Origin: Angomonas deanei | Lineage: Eukaryota > Euglenozoa > Kinetoplastea > Trypanosomatida > Trypanosomatidae | Length of the DNA: 64,000 nucleotides | Reading direction: 5' to 3' | Assembly (NCBI GenBank): GCA_903995115.1 | Contig: LR877147.1 | Location: 372,001-436,000, forward strand | In this document: in pieces, positions 60,359 to 64,000 of the stretch | Layout: every line of letters begins with the position of its first letter | How positions within the stretch are numbered: position 1 is the stretch's first letter | The notes under the pieces: generated by a model | Databases searched by the model: none | Told to the model about the DNA's origin: nothing | Seen by the model: the letters and a program-made list of their open reading frames with translations, nothing else | Made by a program: the position numbers and the translations under genes

Positions 60359-61357
60359 CTACTCGTCATGATCCGGTGCGTGCTCCGGTGCTGTTTGACC
60401 AACCTCCTTCCCTTTCCTGTCCCGCTTCGGCTCTGGCACCTCGACGGCACTAAATGGGTAGTCGGAGTCAGCGGACTCCTCCTCATGGGGTGGGGTCACA
60501 TCCGCCCTCTCCTTGTTACAGCTCTGGTGGAAGGTCATCCGCTCACTCCCCACGTCATCCTTGATCTCCTTCTCCACCTGCACACTCCTCGCGTGGGAGC
60601 GCAAGATCTGTTTCTGTCTTTCCCAATCGTCGTTCACCAGATGCATCTTCTTCACCCGCTCCGCGTCGGTGGGGGAGCCCGTCTTCTTGAGGCGGTTCCT
60701 CAAACAAATGGTGACGATCCACCGTATGAAGGCAAGGATGAACGCCACGCAAAACAGGGCGGTGGAGGTAATCGCTAAGCATGGTCCATATCGTAGGTGA
60801 AAATATAACTTGGTGTCTGCCGGGAAATCATTCAAAATCATCACCTCTTTTTTGGCGTTTCCAATGACACGGGCGAAGAAAATGCCGAGGGCGGCGCACT
60901 GCAGTGTCATGGGCAGTGTAATGCACATAAGTGTTCTGTATAGTAGAGAGGCGGTGGTCCTGGCGACGCGGCCAACAATGAAAACAACAATAACAAAGCC
61001 AATGACGGCGGAAATGAACGATGCGAGGACGAGTCCATTTACGTTGTGGAATCCTTCCCCGAACCTGGCGCAATGAAAATTTAAGACCGGCGCGGAAGGG
61101 TTGCATAGTTTGACCCCATCATCGACGACGACCTTTCCGTCCACGGTCTTGACGCTATAGAGGGCGGGGTGGAGCGCCACGTATGCCAGTGCCGCCTCCT
61201 TCCCCTTTTCCCCTTTCCTCGCAATATACCCCGCCCCACTCGTCGAGAAGTGTCTCCCAATAAAACCAATCTGCAGCACGAAGGCGGCGAAAAGGAGTAG
61301 GAGCGCTAAATGAATCAGAACATCTCTAGGGAGGCTGTGGCATAGGGCGAGACCCAT
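60359..61357 (-). CDS. Tetraspan membrane protein (amastin/claudin-like topology)
   Basis: The start is ATG 61357 (MGLALCHSLPRDVLIHL); the frame to 61390 begins at TTG. The 332-residue protein has four membrane segments at roughly 12-36, 107-133, 142-165 and 193-217, a 70-residue loop between the first two with two Cys (LCNPSAPVLNFHC), and a 115-residue charged cytosolic tail. The order of a long first loop, a short second loop and a small third loop fits the amastin/claudin topology, and amastins are kinetoplastid surface proteins. The strict amastin signature in the first loop is not present and the tail is much longer than in amastins, so the family is not established. Confidence 0.7.
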   Translation of the reverse strand: MGLALCHSLPRDVLIHLALLLLFAAFVLQIGFIGRHFSTSGAGYIARKGEKGKEAALAYVALHPALYSVKTVDGKVVVDDGVKLCNPSAPVLNFHCARFGEGFHNVNGLVLASFISAVIGFVIVVFIVGRVARTTASLLYRTLMCITLPMTLQCAALGIFFARVIGNAKKEVMILNDFPADTKLYFHLRYGPCLAITSTALFCVAFILAFIRWIVTICLRNRLKKTGSPTDAERVKKMHLVNDDWERQKQILRSHARSVQVEKEIKDDVGSERMTFHQSCNKERADVTPPHEEESADSDYPFSAVEVPEPKRDRKGKEVGQTAPEHAPDHDE

Positions 61358-61605
61358 AACGACGTTTTTTTTTTTAAAAATAAACTTCAAAATAATAATA
61401 AAAAAGACAGAAAGGGAAGAGAAATCATTTCATTCTCAGGCAAAGGTAGTGAAAACGAAAAAAAAAAAAAAAGAATTTGTACAGGTGTACATGGTGCAAT
61501 CGTATAATTCTATGAAATGGTGAACCTTCTATCGATAAAAGGCATCTATGAATGTGTGATTATACGTTGTTGTTTATGATTTATCTCTCTCTATAAATGT
61601 GTGTT

Positions 61606-64000
61606 TTATGCTTGCGACAGAAACTGTCGGATGGTTTGGACGTCCTCATGAAATGCACTTCGCTGCGCCATTTCCGCCGACTTCAGCGCCGCTAGCTGGA
61701 GCAACGGCTCCCGCACCCCCGCCATCCGCGCCACCTCTACGCCGTAACTCCTGTCACACACCCCTGGCACCAGTTGGTAGAGAAAGACAACCTTCGACGG
61801 GGCGGCCGCCGACGGGTGTTCCTGCTTAACGGCGCTGTCTTCCTTCTCCAGCACGAAGTTCATGTAGCCAGTCTGGACCGCTCTGGTGGAGAGGGGCTCC
61901 TGCTTCACCGTCCCCCTGATACGCACCAGCTCCAGCGCAATGGAGTGGTAGTGGGTGGAAAAGATGGTGAGGGGAGCACACGGCGTGTGTCCTTGTATGG
62001 CATCCAACGTCGCCTGGGCAATCGCCATACCGTCGTGTGTGGATGTCCCCCTTCCCAACTCATCAATCAAGCAGAGGCTGTGACTGGTGGCGTGCTTCAG
62101 TATCTCGGCGGTCTCGTTCAGCTCCACAAACAGTGTACTCTGTCCCTTGTGGGAGGCGTCCCGGGCCCCAATGCGGGTGAAGATTCGGTCGACAGGAGAA
62201 AAGGACAGACCCGTTCCGCATATCGGTCCGCCTAGTTGGGCAAGAAGAACATTCACCGCTAGGGTCCGCATAAGCGTACTCTTTCCCGCCATGTTGGGCC
62301 CAGTCAGCACGAGTACCCTCCCGTGAGAATTGTCCAACGTGACGGAATTGGGGACTGGTGTGGAAGACGTGGAAACTTTCATCAGCGGATGCACCAAATT
62401 TTCTCCTTGGATCGCGGACGCATCGCCGCATTCCATCAATTGCGGAAAATGAGAGGAAGGCCACCGCCTTGGTAAGTCGGATAGGTTCAATAGACAGTCC
62501 AGGTACGACAAGGCAGCGGCGGCCTCATACAGAGAGGTGTTGTAGTCGCATATACGAGCTGCCACCTTCTGTAGTACGCCGAGTAGCCCGCTTGCCTTCG
62601 CCGAAGCGGCCACCTTGTGCGCCTCAACGACAGAGGAGAGAGACGAGTCGATGTACCGAACCGCCTTGGCATTCCGCGAACGCTCCACGAGACCCTTGGG
62701 GGTTAGCTTTGGCGCAGAAGACGTGGACACCTCATACAAGAATATATCCTTCCCTAAATCCGCGAAGGACACTTCAGCCCCGCCGAACAATTCCGCTTGT
62801 GCCTTTCGTCTCGCCCCGTGCAGCTTTTCTTCTAATGCGTTCAATCGCGAGACAGAATCGTCGTACTCTGGGCATGTACCAAAGGAAGGAGTCAGCTGTC
62901 CCGTTGTCTCCGCTGCCTCTCGGTCAAACAATTTTGAAATCGCTTCAACACTCGTTTGGCAAGCTAGAATGGTATCCACCAGTTCCGTCAACAGGGTCGG
63001 TAATTTCACCTTCAGTTCTTCCAACCTTTTCTTAAACCAACTACCCCAGCTGATGAGATTCACAAAAGATTTGACGGTGAGTAAAATCAAATTTAAATCT
63101 CTCCGGTAGACGACCATCGGATCCACGTAGGAAATGCTACTCGACGACTCCGCCTTAATGGCTGAAATTCTCGAAAGTATTCTCTCAAAGTCTATGCTCA
63201 TGATGGCGCTAAAGTTACAGCGAAGCGTATTCTCCTCCGACTCTCTCTGGCGCTTGCGGCTTTGGGACGGACCGCTGTCCTCGCTACACCACTCCTCGCT
63301 GAAATGGTGGTCGAGAAAAAATCGGACACACTCCAAGCGGTCCCCAATTACCTTTGGGGTTCGCGCGGGGCGCAACAACCACGAGCGGAACAGCCGACGA
63401 CCGCCGTTGGTCGTGCAAAAATTTAGTAACGCATTGAGAGAACCGACTTCAGACCCATCTTGTAAATTTTTTACAATCTCCAAATTGGTGACCGTACTAG
63501 AGTCTAAAATGAGCCCCATGTCGTACTTTCTTTCGTACTCTAGCGTCCGGCTGCGCACCGCGTCGCCGCTGGTAAATTGTTCCTTTTTTACCTGTGTGTT
63601 TAAATGCGCCACATATTCCGAAGCCTCCGCTAGAAATCCTAATTCATCCTTATCGTGATGAAGAGCCAGTAAATAATGAAACGCCACAGTAGCCGCACAT
63701 GGGACGCCGGGGGAATACTGCGGGAAATGTGGGGGCAACTGAACATTATTTTTTGTATTTTCAAAAAAGCCCACCTTAAACCCGTCCGCGGCTACCCATT
63801 CCGCAATTTTTCCACAGTAGTACATGTTCACTTTGCTGTCCGTCAGCTGGGGAATAATGATCTCTTTTGGGTTCAGCTGCTGCAACAACGACGTCAACGG
63901 CTCCAACGATGTGTGGGGGAGATCCGGAAGAGGAGAAACCGAAATTTCTCTGGACACTTTTCCCTCTTTTAAGAGGGCGAGATCATCGCTTTTACCACAT
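61606..64000 (-). CDS. MSH6: DNA mismatch repair protein MSH6 type (MSH8), N-terminus outside window
   Basis: Partner of MSH2 in recognising mismatches and short indels. The frame is open to base 64000 with no stop (CGKSDDLALLKEGK precedes the segment), so the start is off the window; about 798 codons are present. In order: connector domain (FEN-type GFFENTKNN), lever/core (CTTNGGRRLFRSWLLRPART, the conserved MutS core motif), clamp, and the ATPase. The ATPase shows Walker A TGPNMAGKSTLMR (Ala where most have Gly), then DRIFTRIGARDA, STLFVELNETAEIL, Walker B CLIDELGRGTSTHDG and FSTHYHS. FSTHYHS is the MSH6 form, against FVTHY in MSH3 and FATHF in MSH2. The C-terminal helix-turn-helix (GVEVARMAGVREPLLQLA) is intact. 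Trypanosome MSH6 is often called MSH8. Confidence 0.88.
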   Translation of the reverse strand, partial: CGKSDDLALLKEGKVSREISVSPLPDLPHTSLEPLTSLLQQLNPKEIIIPQLTDSKVNMYYCGKIAEWVAADGFKVGFFENTKNNVQLPPHFPQYSPGVPCAATVAFHYLLALHHDKDELGFLAEASEYVAHLNTQVKKEQFTSGDAVRSRTLEYERKYDMGLILDSSTVTNLEIVKNLQDGSEVGSLNALLNFCTTNGGRRLFRSWLLRPARTPKVIGDRLECVRFFLDHHFSEEWCSEDSGPSQSRKRQRESEENTLRCNFSAIMSIDFERILSRISAIKAESSSSISYVDPMVVYRRDLNLILLTVKSFVNLISWGSWFKKRLEELKVKLPTLLTELVDTILACQTSVEAISKLFDREAAETTGQLTPSFGTCPEYDDSVSRLNALEEKLHGARRKAQAELFGGAEVSFADLGKDIFLYEVSTSSAPKLTPKGLVERSRNAKAVRYIDSSLSSVVEAHKVAASAKASGLLGVLQKVAARICDYNTSLYEAAAALSYLDCLLNLSDLPRRWPSSHFPQLMECGDASAIQGENLVHPLMKVSTSSTPVPNSVTLDNSHGRVLVLTGPNMAGKSTLMRTLAVNVLLAQLGGPICGTGLSFSPVDRIFTRIGARDASHKGQSTLFVELNETAEILKHATSHSLCLIDELGRGTSTHDGMAIAQATLDAIQGHTPCAPLTIFSTHYHSIALELVRIRGTVKQEPLSTRAVQTGYMNFVLEKEDSAVKQEHPSAAAPSKVVFLYQLVPGVCDRSYGVEVARMAGVREPLLQLAALKSAEMAQRSAFHEDVQTIRQFLSQA

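Noticed and set aside
60359-61357. Firm amastin assignment for the tetraspan protein
   Set aside because: The topology fits, but the amastin signature in the first loop is missing and the cytosolic tail is far too long.
1-64000. tRNA, rRNA, CRISPR arrays, transposons, retroelements or virus-like elements
   Set aside because: No cloverleaf, rRNA block, spaced direct-repeat array, terminal repeats, reverse transcriptase, integrase or capsid-like frame was seen on either strand.

Overview
The window looks like nuclear DNA of a flagellated kinetoplastid protist, closer in style to a bodonid or free-living relative than to a well-studied trypanosomatid. All 29 protein genes I can support lie on the minus strand, with no strand switch in 64 kb. 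Intergenic gaps are short (about 140-500 bases) and AT-rich. Start codons are typically preceded, on the coding strand, by a polypyrimidine tract or a run of 12-19 T followed by an AG. That is the layout of a polycistronic unit processed by spliced-leader trans-splicing. Gene content fits: a trypanin/DRC4 flagellar protein, a major vault protein, an atypical prenylated GTPase, and many proteins I recognise only as unassigned. TGA, TAA and TAG are all used as normal stops.

Layout in transcription order (high to low coordinates): MSH6-type mismatch repair protein (cut by the right edge), tetraspan membrane protein, RING membrane ubiquitin ligase, ribosomal protein eL43, two coiled-coil proteins (one is DRC4/trypanin), a disordered protein, a 1466-residue helical-repeat protein, a small Cys-rich surface protein, NOC3, major vault protein, mitochondrial ribosomal protein uS5m, two adjacent DEAD-box helicases (RRP3/DDX47 and HAS1/DDX18), a single-pass membrane protein with a long basic tail, the atypical GTPase, a MORN-repeat protein, a coiled-coil protein with a 66-residue repeat, an XRN exoribonuclease, a TPR protein, a small predicted mitochondrial membrane protein, succinate-semialdehyde dehydrogenase, a beta-propeller surface protein, a large predicted mitochondrial helical protein, COG3, a giant BEACH protein, PIG-C, a Pro-rich protein, and the first 82 codons of a gene cut by the left edge. 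Ribosome assembly and RNA processing are well represented (XRN, HAS1, RRP3, NOC3, eL43, uS5m), but in kinetoplastids neighbours in a unit need not share a function.

The most unusual feature is that four of the 29 genes do not read through. The BEACH gene has an in-frame TGA exactly where a conserved Trp is expected and four single-base frame breaks. The MORN and TPR genes have one single-base break each. The mitochondrial helical protein is split by a perfect 14-base tandem duplication. Reading frame and family motifs resume immediately after every break, so these are either assembly errors, very recent decay, allelic damage, or recoding; the sequence alone cannot decide. Other points of interest are a new-looking 66-residue repeat, a GTPase with degenerate switch and base-recognition motifs, and one hairpin plus T16 structure on the otherwise empty plus strand. 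I saw no virus-like element, transposon, CRISPR array, tRNA or rRNA.
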